Assembly: GCA_029338735.1 (NCBI GenBank)
Contig: JAQYAY010000024.1
Coordinates: 1 to 64,000 of the forward strand
Length of the DNA stretch: 64,000 nt
Direction: 5' to 3'
From: Lachnospiraceae bacterium
GTDB taxonomy: Bacteria; Bacillota; Clostridia; Lachnospirales; Lachnospiraceae
A program made the translations under genes and the position numbers. The notes beneath the pieces are model-generated. The model searched no databases and was not told the DNA's origin. It saw nothing but the letters and a program-made list of their open reading frames with translations. This document shows positions 20,261 to 29,577 of the stretch, piece after piece (the first letter of the stretch is position 1; the number at the start of each line of letters is the position of its first letter).

Positions 20261-21918
20261 TTGAGCAGATGCATCCTTTCTGCTAATGCTATGAGCCTGC
20301 CTCCATGAGGCACTCTCTCGAGCTCTGTGCGAGTGATGCCGCCTAGTCCGAGCATCACGAAGAAATATACTATTACTCCTGCGAGTATGGAGACAATGGT
20401 TCCAAGTGCATTTGATCCGAGTCCTTTGTCTATCACAATATATACAAGGTATACTGCAATACCCATTATGATAGAACCGATGAGCGGGATGATAAAGGTC
20501 TTCTTTACATCCTGATGAGTGCCTGAATACTTCACGACTGCATGTCCGTTCAGCACACACATGAGGAATGCATAGAATGCATTGGCCAGTACGACTGCAT
20601 ATATATTGAGTCTGAAGAACTGCATTGCCGCATACAGGAATCCTGCCTGGATTACCAGTGATATGGCAGCATTCTTTACAGGAATTCTCAGCTTGTCTAT
20701 TCCCTGAAGTAGTCCGTTACTGAGTGTTGAAAGAGAATAGAACAGTACTGAAATGGCACCCACCATCAGCATATATGCAGATGACGGATCTGTATCCGAG
20801 AACAGGAGTCTCTGTATAGGACCTGCCAGAACGAAGATACCGATTGTACACGGGAATGCTATCACCATGATGAATCTGGTCGCTGCATGGATCTTCGAAC
20901 GGACTTCATCCATATCTCCGCCCTTGTATGAAGTAATGAGCGCCGGTACCGATGATGATGCCATCGATGAAGCGATGGCTATAGGCACATTGATGATGAC
21001 ACGATACTGTCCTGAGTACACGCCCCACCACACATCTACCTGATGCTGTTTATACCCCTGATACAGTGCGAAATTCTTGAAAAGTGACTGATCTATGATT
21101 GATGAGATATTGTACAGAGTTGTCGACAGGAGTACCGGGATAATAGTCGTGAGCAGAAGCCATATGATATTTCCATAGCTGTCCTTCGCTGTTGTCTTGT
21201 CACGTCTCATTTTTCTCCTGAAACGTTTCCTGTATGCCATTATGACAAAGATCAGGAATGCAAGAGAAGCGCAGGCTCCCATTGCTGTACCGAGTGTTCC
21301 GCCGGCGGCGCCCCAGGCTGCAGCGTATTCCTTGGAATCTCCAAGGACTGCGCCTGCCTTTGCGCCATACTGATACAGGAAGTATGCAGCGATGACTGAT
21401 ACTATGGCATTTACGACCTGCTCCGCTATCTGCGACAGGGCTGTCGGCATCATGCTGTTCATTCCCTGGAAGAATCCACGCAGCACTCCTGCTATTGCTA
21501 CGAGAAAGATAACCGGTGAGAGCACTTTAAGAGCTATTGATGCAAGCGGAGTCGCCAGAAGCTTTGCCGTGAAGAAATCAGCCCCGAACCATACTACCAG
21601 AGCGAATCCACCGCCACTTGCCGTTGCAAAAAGAAGTGAGCCCTTCAGGAACTTCCACGCATTTTTCGCCTGCCCCTGTGCCATCCTTGTGGCCACAAGC
21701 TTCGATACTGCAAGCGGAATACTGTATGATGAGATCAGAAGTATCAGATTATAGATCTCATACGCAGTACCATAATAGTTGTTGCCTTCCTTGCCGATTA
21801 TTGCTGTCAGAGGAAGCCTGTAGACAAGGCCTATGACTCTGCTGATGATCGATGCGACCGCCAGCAGCGATCCCTGCATCAGAAAATTTGCGTCGCTCTT
21901 TTTTGCACGGCTGCCCAT
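20257..21918 (-). CDS. Polysaccharide biosynthesis / MurJ-SpoVB-like flippase (MVF/MATE superfamily)
   Basis: About 14 TM segments; LMQGSLLAVASIISRVIGLVYRLPLTAIIG. Confidence 0.88.
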   Translation of the reverse strand: MGSRAKKSDANFLMQGSLLAVASIISRVIGLVYRLPLTAIIGKEGNNYYGTAYEIYNLILLISSYSIPLAVSKLVATRMAQGQAKNAWKFLKGSLLFATASGGGFALVVWFGADFFTAKLLATPLASIALKVLSPVIFLVAIAGVLRGFFQGMNSMMPTALSQIAEQVVNAIVSVIAAYFLYQYGAKAGAVLGDSKEYAAAWGAAGGTLGTAMGACASLAFLIFVIMAYRKRFRRKMRRDKTTAKDSYGNIIWLLLTTIIPVLLSTTLYNISSIIDQSLFKNFALYQGYKQHQVDVWWGVYSGQYRVIINVPIAIASSMASSSVPALITSYKGGDMDEVRSKIHAATRFIMVIAFPCTIGIFVLAGPIQRLLFSDTDPSSAYMLMVGAISVLFYSLSTLSNGLLQGIDKLRIPVKNAAISLVIQAGFLYAAMQFFRLNIYAVVLANAFYAFLMCVLNGHAVVKYSGTHQDVKKTFIIPLIGSIIMGIAVYLVYIVIDKGLGSNALGTIVSILAGVIVYFFVMLGLGGITRTELERVPHGGRLIALAERMHLLK

Positions 21919-21921
21919 GTT

Positions 21922-22419
21922 TTATTCCCTTCCGATCCCCAGATTGTCGAGTATCACATTCTGAAGTCTTTCCATCTCTTTTGCCTCATCGTCCTTCACA
22001 TGATCATAGCCACACAGATGCAGCATGCTGTGTGCGATGAGGAATGCATATTCTCTTTTTACAGAATGACCGAATTCGTCTGCCTGCCTGCACACCTTCG
22101 GCGTACAGAGCACAATGTCTCCGAGCACTACTTCCTTTGTATCAGGATCCAGTATCTCTTCATCATCCTCCAGGAATGAGAAATCTCCCGGTGCCGGAAA
22201 CTCCACCATGGGGAATGACAGTACATCAGTCACCCTGTCCACATTGCGGAACTGCTGGTTCTCTACATGTATCTCTTCTTCAGATACCAGCGACAGTGAA
22301 ACCTGTACCGGCAGTGGAAATTTCAGTACTTTAAGTGACTCTTCGACTACGTCATTTGCCACTTTGACATAATCAAAATCAAGTCCGTCAGTTATTAAAT
22401 CATCAATAAGTAAGTTCAT
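21922..22419 (-). CDS. ybeY: Endoribonuclease YbeY
   Basis: RNVDRVTDVLSFPM and HSMLHLCGYDH motifs. Confidence 0.95.
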   Translation of the reverse strand: MNLLIDDLITDGLDFDYVKVANDVVEESLKVLKFPLPVQVSLSLVSEEEIHVENQQFRNVDRVTDVLSFPMVEFPAPGDFSFLEDDEEILDPDTKEVVLGDIVLCTPKVCRQADEFGHSVKREYAFLIAHSMLHLCGYDHVKDDEAKEMERLQNVILDNLGIGRE

Positions 22420-22431
22420 ATTATTCGTAGG

Positions 22432-22511
22432 GGGGACAAGGGGACGGTTCTCTTGTCTTTTTAATTCAAGTTATTTAGTTAAAAAGACAAGAGAACCGTC
22501 CCCTTGTCCCC
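22432..22511. repeat. 31-bp perfect inverted repeat (33 bp including A/T pairs) with a short loop
   Basis: GGGGACAAGGGGACGGTTCTCTTGTCTTTTT (22432-22462) versus exact reverse complement at 22481-22511. Confidence 0.95.
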
Positions 22512-22519
22512 TGCCCCCT

Positions 22520-23785
22520 CTATAGTTCTTTAACCAGCACATCACGTATACGCAGGAACTGGTTGATTGAAATACCGGAATCATCGTAGATTCCTGACAG
22601 CGAGAGATCATTGAAGGCCTGATAGATGAGCATCTGCTTGTTCCAGGTGCTGTTCATCTGGTTGCCCTTCTTCGCGATCGCATCCATCCGGCGCATGACG
22701 GAATCACACATATGCACAATGGCCGATTCCTTAGATGTCGGACGGCGGATCAGGCCCTGATACTCATAGAGAATCGAGGTGAGCTTCTCCGGGAATCCAT
22801 TTTCTGCTGCTATATCCATGGCACAATCTATCTCCCTGTCGCCACGGATCAGACCGACCCTGTAATAGAGCCCGCCTGCTGCCGCAAGGTACGGATCCGC
22901 CCCGATCTCCTGTGCAGCCAGAAGAGCCAGCACCGAAAGCTTTCTGGCTCTCTCATACTCATCTGCCGAGAACAGCTTGATATCATTGATCAGAGGATAA
23001 TCATTCTCTATGATCGTCTGGTAATGATATATCTTCTCCCTGTTCATCCGTTTATTAATGGCAGGCAGGATAAATACTGCAAATACTGCCGTCGCCAGTG
23101 CAAGTACCAGAGCATATTCCATCTCTGTCCTGCTGATTGACAGCGCCTCAAAATACTGCACTGCCACAGGAAGCAGCATCTGAAGTGCTGCTATCATTAT
23201 AAACAGCGGTATCTTCTGAATCTTTTCAGCTTCAAATACTGTCTCGGACAGCATTACGGCTATGACTGCCTCACACAGATACAGGCATACAATCCGCCCG
23301 CTCACTCCTGCACCAAGCGCATATGAACTCACAGCTATGACTGAAGCCGCAATGGAGAGCGTCCTGTCCCTGAACGGAGTAATAATAAATGATGCCAGCA
23401 TCACTGGCATCAGCCATTCAGGAATGAAGAAACTCCCTGCAAGCAGTAGGCCATTGGCAATCGCATACAGAGTGACGAGTGACACGTAGTCTGTATCCTC
23501 ATACCATAGTCTCCTGGTCTTTCTTTCATGAAGCATGAAGATCACAAATACCAGGCACAAGGGTACTACTACGAGGAATTCACAGAATATGCCTCCCGTT
23601 GCGAGATGTCCTTTCCAGGCATTAGCACAGGCAAATATCACCGAAAGTCCTACGAAAAGGACAGCCATCGCTACCCGCTTCGGATGAAACCGCTCTTCAA
23701 CAGGAACTATTTTCCTTACTTCAGACGACTCAGCTTCTGCCTTTGTGCTTTCTTCTGGCGTTCTGCTTATTTTCATATTCTTCAT
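22520..23785 (-). CDS. Membrane protein in the pgpH position with a degenerate HD-like C-terminal domain
   Basis: Multiple TM segments then a PgpH-like region (LSVLALLAAQEIGADPYLAAAGGLYYRVGLIRG; TSKESAIVHMCDSVMRRM); lies between phoH and ybeY. True start may be the ATG of MKISRTPEE. Confidence 0.75.
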   Translation of the reverse strand: MKNMKISRTPEESTKAEAESSEVRKIVPVEERFHPKRVAMAVLFVGLSVIFACANAWKGHLATGGIFCEFLVVVPLCLVFVIFMLHERKTRRLWYEDTDYVSLVTLYAIANGLLLAGSFFIPEWLMPVMLASFIITPFRDRTLSIAASVIAVSSYALGAGVSGRIVCLYLCEAVIAVMLSETVFEAEKIQKIPLFIMIAALQMLLPVAVQYFEALSISRTEMEYALVLALATAVFAVFILPAINKRMNREKIYHYQTIIENDYPLINDIKLFSADEYERARKLSVLALLAAQEIGADPYLAAAGGLYYRVGLIRGDREIDCAMDIAAENGFPEKLTSILYEYQGLIRRPTSKESAIVHMCDSVMRRMDAIAKKGNQMNSTWNKQMLIYQAFNDLSLSGIYDDSGISINQFLRIRDVLVKEL

Positions 23786-24719
23786 ATGCTTTTACAATCT
23801 TCTGAACCAGAGGATGTCTCACGACATCGGCTCCTGTGAGCTTTACAACTCCTATTTCATCCACTCTCCGAAGTACCGCAAGCGCCACATCGAGTCCGCT
23901 CTTAGTCCCCGGCGCAAGGTCCTTCTGTGTTGCATCACCTGTGATCACGGCCTTGCTTCCGAATCCGATTCTTGTCAGGAACATCTTCATCTGCGCCGGT
24001 GTCGTGTTCTGCGCTTCGTCTAATATGATAAATGCATTGTCAAGAGTACGGCCTCTCATGTATGCGAGAGGTGCGACCTCAATCGCACCCTTTTCCATAT
24101 TTCTCTGAAAAGTCTCCGCTCCCATGATCTGATACAGGGCATCATAGAGCGGTCTCAGATACGGATCAATCTTGGACTGCAGATCTCCAGGCAGGAATCC
24201 GAGCTTCTCACCAGCCTCTATTGCAGGTCTTGTAAGAATGATCCTCTCGACCTCCTCATGCATGAAGGCAGTGATACCGATTGCCATTGCAAGGTAGGTC
24301 TTGCCGGTACCTGCAGGCCCTACTCCGAAGGTGATCATCCGCTTCCTTATCGTATCGACGTATTCCTTCTGCCCGAGAGTCTTTGGCTTTACAGGCTTGC
24401 CGGATACCGTGTGACAGATGATATCGCTGTCAAGTGTCACAAGAGGATGATCATCACCCTCCGGTGTCTCGTCAATTGAGAGAGCATAGTTCACATCACC
24501 ATCTGTGATCTCATGCCCGCGCTTTGACAGCTCATACAGCTCATTAAAGACCTTCTGCGCCTTTTCGAGCCTGTCGCCGTCACCTTCGAGCTTCACCTCA
24601 TCTCCCCGCAGGATAAAGTCTACCCCGAGTGAATTCTCAAGTATTTTCACATGTGAATCAAACTCTCCGAAGATATTGCGTAAATCCTTTTCAGGGATAG
24701 AAAGACTGATCTCTGCCAA
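23730..24719 (-). CDS. phoH: PhoH-like ATPase
   Basis: ITFGVGPAGTGKTYLAMAIG Walker A; NAFIILDEAQNTTPAQMKMFLTRIGFGSKAVITGD. Confidence 0.96.
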   Translation of the reverse strand: MAEISLSIPEKDLRNIFGEFDSHVKILENSLGVDFILRGDEVKLEGDGDRLEKAQKVFNELYELSKRGHEITDGDVNYALSIDETPEGDDHPLVTLDSDIICHTVSGKPVKPKTLGQKEYVDTIRKRMITFGVGPAGTGKTYLAMAIGITAFMHEEVERIILTRPAIEAGEKLGFLPGDLQSKIDPYLRPLYDALYQIMGAETFQRNMEKGAIEVAPLAYMRGRTLDNAFIILDEAQNTTPAQMKMFLTRIGFGSKAVITGDATQKDLAPGTKSGLDVALAVLRRVDEIGVVKLTGADVVRHPLVQKIVKAYEEYENKQNARRKHKGRS

Positions 24720-26030
24720 TTAAAACTTTTCCTCCAGAATAATATTTCCTGTCTCAGGCTTCGTATCAGAAAATGTATATGCTTTCCTGATATCGTCTTC
24801 TGCGTCCATTATCGCATCCTTGCTCTTCGAATACAGGCACAGGAGCTCGTCGCCCTTTTTTACATAGTCTCCCGCTTTTTTGTACAGGTATACTCCTGCC
24901 GAATAATCTATACTGTCCTCTTTTTTAAGCCTTCCGGCTCCGAGGACATTGGCTGCGTGGCCGATGCGTGCTGCATCAAGCCCGCTCACATATCCGTCAT
25001 GCTCAGATGTGACCACACCCCTGAATCTGGCCTTCGGCAGCAGATCCGGATCCTCTGTGATATCCTTTGCTCCCTGATGCCTTATCATCTCACGGAATTT
25101 TCGAAGAGCCCTGCCGTCATCTAAAGAGGCCTGTAGCATCTGCTCTGCATCCTTAGTATTCTCTGCCTTACCGGCAAGGAGCACCATGTGGGATGCCAGA
25201 CACATCGTAAGAGTCTTCAGATCTTTTTGACCCTTGCCCCGGAGAAGGTCGAGTGCCTCACATACCTCAAGTGAATTGCCTACAGCATTGCCCAGAGGCT
25301 CATTCATATCCGAAATGACTGCAGACATACGAAGGCCTGCTTTTTTCCCGATCTTCACGCATAGTTCTGCGAGCTTCTTCGCCCCCTTCAGATCCTTCAT
25401 GAATGCACCACGGCCGCACTTCACATCGAGTACTACTGCATCAGATCCGGATGCTATTTTCTTGCTCATGATTGATGACGCTATGAGCGGGATGCAGTCA
25501 ACAGTAGCAGTCACATCCCTTATCGCATACAGCTTCTTGTCACAAGGATCGAGGTTCTTCCCGGTCGTCGCGATTGCACATCCGATCTGCTGGATCTGGC
25601 TGATGAACTGATCTTCAGACAGATTCGTGTGCATATCAGGAATAGAAGCAAGCTTGTCAATCGTGCCACCTGTGAGCCCAAGGCCCCTGCCCGAAAACTT
25701 CGCCACAGGGATCCCGAGAGATGCCACCAGTGGCACAAGTATCAGGGTAGTCTTGTCGCCTACCCCGCCTGTTGAGTGTTTGTCAACCTTGATGCCATCA
25801 ATTGACGAAAGGTCAATCCTGTCTCCGCTCTCAGCCATAGCCATGGTCAGGACTTCAGTCTCCCATTCGTCCATTCCACGTAGTACTATAGCCATGAGCA
25901 TGGCTCCGATCTGCTCATTGGAAGCAGTACCGTCTACCACGCTCTGAACGAAGAATCTGATCTCTTCGTCGGTCAGTGTATTTCCGTTTTTCTTTCTGTC
26001 TATGATATCAAATATTCTCATATTCCTCAC
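24720..26030 (-). CDS. pdp: Pyrimidine-nucleoside phosphorylase
   Basis: RIFDIIDRKKNGNTLTDEEIRFFVQ; KVDKHSTGGVGDKTTLILVPLVA; KFSGRGLGLTGGTIDKL. Confidence 0.95.
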   Translation of the reverse strand: MRNMRIFDIIDRKKNGNTLTDEEIRFFVQSVVDGTASNEQIGAMLMAIVLRGMDEWETEVLTMAMAESGDRIDLSSIDGIKVDKHSTGGVGDKTTLILVPLVASLGIPVAKFSGRGLGLTGGTIDKLASIPDMHTNLSEDQFISQIQQIGCAIATTGKNLDPCDKKLYAIRDVTATVDCIPLIASSIMSKKIASGSDAVVLDVKCGRGAFMKDLKGAKKLAELCVKIGKKAGLRMSAVISDMNEPLGNAVGNSLEVCEALDLLRGKGQKDLKTLTMCLASHMVLLAGKAENTKDAEQMLQASLDDGRALRKFREMIRHQGAKDITEDPDLLPKARFRGVVTSEHDGYVSGLDAARIGHAANVLGAGRLKKEDSIDYSAGVYLYKKAGDYVKKGDELLCLYSKSKDAIMDAEDDIRKAYTFSDTKPETGNIILEEKF

Positions 26031-26950
26031 TTATCCGGGTAATACGAAAATCCCATATGATATACTTTACTCTTATTGCCATGCCTGTCTACTGCTATCG
26101 CCGAGAGGACATTGTATCCCTTCGGTATCTTTACAGGCTCTGTATATACATTATCCGATGTATCGGGCATCCTGCTCTTCTTGCTCCACGAATAGTAGAT
26201 CGTAGTTCCTTCGTCCGCCGCCAGCGTCACTTTTTTCTCTGAAGTAAACTCTCCTCCGTCCGGACTCGCCTTCGGCTCTGATGGAGTCTTGTACCTGATA
26301 GTGTATGTATGCGACTCTACTTCTCCGAACTTGCCATTTGAATTCCTGCAGACAGCCCTGACACGCGTCTTACCCTCTGTCAGATAGATGGAACCGTCAT
26401 ACAGATGTCCATGAACACCGTTCGGGGCCTTGCCGTCTGTAGTATAGAAGATCTCGTAGTCGTCTCCACCCTCAGGCGCAGACAGCGTCAGCAGGATGTC
26501 ATCGTCATAAGTACCGCCAGATACAGAGAATACAGGAGGCCTGATCAGGTAATCTTTAAAAATAGCCTTCGCTTCATCCCCTTTGGCATACTGCTGGGCA
26601 GATTCCATTCTGTCATAGGCACCGTCACTCTCATAGATCTGAAGCAGCAGACGGAAAGCCCTCGTATAGCTGCCATCGAGCTTTACAGCCCTGAGCAGAT
26701 ACTGCTCTGCGAGCTGCTTCTGACTTCCCATCTTGTAATAGACATTGCCAAGGGCAAAAAGAGTCCTGGTGTCAGACGGATTCTTCTCCAGAGCATTGCG
26801 GTAATGTAGGGTGGCGTCATAGTATTCTTTCTTTTCTTCAGCCTGCCGACCGGCCGTATACTGATATGAAAACGACCTGGTATACTGATAATAGATAAAG
26901 CCCATCAGGGCAAGAACAATTATCAGTCCAATAGCGATTTTCTTCTTCAT
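26027..26950 (-). CDS. Membrane-anchored TPR protein with CHB_HEX_C_1-like repeats
   Basis: N-terminal TM; TPR-like helices (YDATLHYRNALEKNPSDTRTLFALGNVYYKMG); two beta-rich repeats with IFYTTDGKAPN and IYYSWSKKSRMPD; ATGA overlap with downstream gene. Confidence 0.8.
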   Translation of the reverse strand: MKKKIAIGLIIVLALMGFIYYQYTRSFSYQYTAGRQAEEKKEYYDATLHYRNALEKNPSDTRTLFALGNVYYKMGSQKQLAEQYLLRAVKLDGSYTRAFRLLLQIYESDGAYDRMESAQQYAKGDEAKAIFKDYLIRPPVFSVSGGTYDDDILLTLSAPEGGDDYEIFYTTDGKAPNGVHGHLYDGSIYLTEGKTRVRAVCRNSNGKFGEVESHTYTIRYKTPSEPKASPDGGEFTSEKKVTLAADEGTTIYYSWSKKSRMPDTSDNVYTEPVKIPKGYNVLSAIAVDRHGNKSKVYHMGFSYYPDK

Positions 26951-26956
26951 AGGCGA

Positions 26957-27799
26957 TTACCTGGTGGCTGCCTCTACGCAGTTCTTCATGAGCATGGCGA
27001 TAGTCATCGGACCCACTCCGCCCGGAACAGGCGTGATATACGAAGCCTTCTGTGATGCGCTCTCGAAATCCACATCACCGCAGAGCTTACCATTCTCATC
27101 TCTGTCCATTCCGACATCAATGACTACAGCACCATCTTTGATATCGTCAGCAGTGAAAAACTCAGGCTTTCCGATAGCCGCAACAAGGATATCCGCCTGT
27201 CTTGTGATCTCTCTCAGATTCTTTGTATGTGAGTGGCATACAGTGACAGTACCGTTCTCACGAAGAAGAAGCATGGCCATAGGCTTGCCAACGATATTGC
27301 TCCTGCCCACAATTACGCAGTTCTTTCCATCGATAGAGACACCGCTTCGCCTGATCAGTTCGATAATGCCAGCCGGCGTACATGATTTGAAGCCCGGAAG
27401 ACCAATAGACAGTCTGCCAACAGAAATCGGTGAAAAACCATCCACATCCTTGTCCGGATCGATGGTATTGATCACCTTGTCTTCATCAATCTGCGGCGGT
27501 AAAGGAAGCTGAACCAGGATACCATGAACAGATGGATCAGCATTGAGCTCCCTGACCTTCTCAAGAAGCTCACTTTCCTCAGTATCGGCTGGCAGATCAA
27601 TAGAAACAGACTTGATACCGGTATATTCACAGGCCCTGATCTTGTTCCTCACATACACATGACTAGCCGGATCATCTCCAACCAGCACGACGGCAAGGCA
27701 CGGCTGAATGCCTTCGGCATTAAGCTTCGCAACAAGAGCCTTCACCTCATCCTTAATATCCTGTGAGATTTTCTTACCGTCAATTCTTTCAGCACTCAT
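26957..27799 (-). CDS. folD: Methylenetetrahydrofolate dehydrogenase/cyclohydrolase
   Basis: [64 protein letters not shown]. Confidence 0.96.
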   Translation of the reverse strand: MSAERIDGKKISQDIKDEVKALVAKLNAEGIQPCLAVVLVGDDPASHVYVRNKIRACEYTGIKSVSIDLPADTEESELLEKVRELNADPSVHGILVQLPLPPQIDEDKVINTIDPDKDVDGFSPISVGRLSIGLPGFKSCTPAGIIELIRRSGVSIDGKNCVIVGRSNIVGKPMAMLLLRENGTVTVCHSHTKNLREITRQADILVAAIGKPEFFTADDIKDGAVVIDVGMDRDENGKLCGDVDFESASQKASYITPVPGGVGPMTIAMLMKNCVEAATR

Positions 27800-27812
27800 A
27801 TTAACTCCTGAC

Positions 27813-29483
27813 TTAAAACAATCCCGTGATACGTCCATCGTCCGTTACATCAATATTCTCAGCCGCCGGATGCATCGGCAGTCCAGGCATCGTCATGATA
27901 TTGCCGAGCACAGCAACCACGAATCCGGCACCTGCAGACGGATACACTTCTCTGACGTTAATCTTAAATCCCGTCGGACGGCCAAGAGCCTTCGCATCAT
28001 CGGACAGCGAATACTGAGTCTTTGCCATGCAGACAGGCAGATTGTCCATTCCGAGGTCCTTCAGCTTGCTCAGCTGCTTCCTGGCACCGGCAGTATAGTT
28101 GACACCACAAGCACCGTAGATTTCCTTCGCAATAGTCTCGATCTTGTCCTCGAGAGGCATATTGTCAGGATAGAGCACATGGAAGTCACTCTTCTTGTTC
28201 TCAAGGGTATCGATGACCTTGTCGGCAAGATCCAGACCGCCTTCGCCACCCTTTGCGAATACCTCAGATACAGCGAACTCAGCACCTCTCTCCTCGCAGA
28301 AATTCTTTACGAAATCAATCTCAGCCTGTGTATCTGTATCGAAAGAATTCAGGGTCACGATTACAGGAACACCGTACTTCTGGAGATTCTCAATGTGTTT
28401 CTCAAGATTTACGATACCTTCCTTCAGAGCCTCAAGATTCTCTGTCTTCAGGTCATCCTTAGGTACTCCGCCATTATACTTTAAGGCTCTTACAGTTGCA
28501 ACAAGTACGACAGCGTCAGGACGTAGGCCTGCCTTTCTGCACTTGATATCGAAGAACTTCTCAGCGCCGAGGTCAGCACCGAATCCGGCCTCTGTGACAG
28601 CTATATCGCCGAGCTTTAATGCTGTACGTGTAGCACGGACAGAGTTGCAGCCATGAGCAATATTTGCAAATGGTCCGCCATGAACAATAGCCATATTGTG
28701 CTCAAGTGTCTGTACGATATTAGGCTTTAATGCATCTACAAGAAGGGCAGCCATAGCACCAGTGGCCTTGAGGTCATCAGCCGTTACAGGCTCACCATCA
28801 AAATTGTAGGCAACGATTATTTTTTTCAGTCTCTCTTTCAGGTCATGAAGGTTACAAGCCAGGCAGAAGATAGCCATGACTTCGCTTGCCACTGAGATCA
28901 CGAAATGATCCTCACGAGGCATACCGTCTGACTTCTTACCGAGTCCTACAACGATATTACGGAGTACCCTGTCGTTCATATCCATGCAGCGCTTCCATAC
29001 TACGCTTCTCGGATCGATGCGAAGCTGGTTGCCCTTCTGGATATGGTTGTCAAGCATTGCTGCAAGAAGATTATTGGCGCTTGTAATAGCATGGAAATCA
29101 CCTGTGAAATGGAGATTCAGCTCTTCCATAGGGACAACCTGTGCATATCCACCGCCTGCTGCTCCTCCTTTTATTCCGAAGCACGGTCCGAGTGAAGGTT
29201 CACGAAGTGCAGCTATGGTCTTCCTGCCTCTCTTATTCAGGGCATCTACAAGACCGATTGTGGTCGTAGTCTTTCCTTCTCCTGCCGGAGTAGGATTGAT
29301 GGCTGTCACAAGGACCAGCTTGCCATCAGGCCTGCCATCAAGCTCTTTCAGATAGTCCTCTGTGAGCTTTGCCTTGTACTTGCCATACAGCTCGAGTGAA
29401 TCATACGGTATATCATACCTCTCTGCCACCTTCTCGATACGAAGCTTCTCTGCTTCCTGTGCGATCTCAATGTCTGACTTCAT
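27813..29483 (-). CDS. fhs: Formate--tetrahydrofolate ligase
   Basis: [49 protein letters not shown]. Confidence 0.97.
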   Translation of the reverse strand: MKSDIEIAQEAEKLRIEKVAERYDIPYDSLELYGKYKAKLTEDYLKELDGRPDGKLVLVTAINPTPAGEGKTTTTIGLVDALNKRGRKTIAALREPSLGPCFGIKGGAAGGGYAQVVPMEELNLHFTGDFHAITSANNLLAAMLDNHIQKGNQLRIDPRSVVWKRCMDMNDRVLRNIVVGLGKKSDGMPREDHFVISVASEVMAIFCLACNLHDLKERLKKIIVAYNFDGEPVTADDLKATGAMAALLVDALKPNIVQTLEHNMAIVHGGPFANIAHGCNSVRATRTALKLGDIAVTEAGFGADLGAEKFFDIKCRKAGLRPDAVVLVATVRALKYNGGVPKDDLKTENLEALKEGIVNLEKHIENLQKYGVPVIVTLNSFDTDTQAEIDFVKNFCEERGAEFAVSEVFAKGGEGGLDLADKVIDTLENKKSDFHVLYPDNMPLEDKIETIAKEIYGACGVNYTAGARKQLSKLKDLGMDNLPVCMAKTQYSLSDDAKALGRPTGFKINVREVYPSAGAGFVVAVLGNIMTMPGLPMHPAAENIDVTDDGRITGLF

Positions 29484-29500
29484 ATTGCCTCCTTGGTTTT

Positions 29501-29577
29501 AATTCTGAGTTCTGAGTTATTAGTTTTAAGTTTTAACTTTGAACTTTGAACTTTGAACTCTGTACTTTTAACTTTCC
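29501..29577. repeat. Degenerate heptanucleotide tandem array between fhs and ftsK
   Basis: Reads in 7-mers: ATTCTGA GTTCTGA GTTATTA GTTTTAA GTTTTAA CTTTGAA CTTTGAA CTTTGAA CTCTGTA CTTTTAA. Confidence 0.85.

Noticed and set aside
20257-21918. Flippase gene as part of an exopolysaccharide cluster
   Set aside because: No glycosyltransferases or polymerase nearby; neighbours are a flavoprotein gene and ybeY, so a MurJ/SpoVB-like role is more likely.
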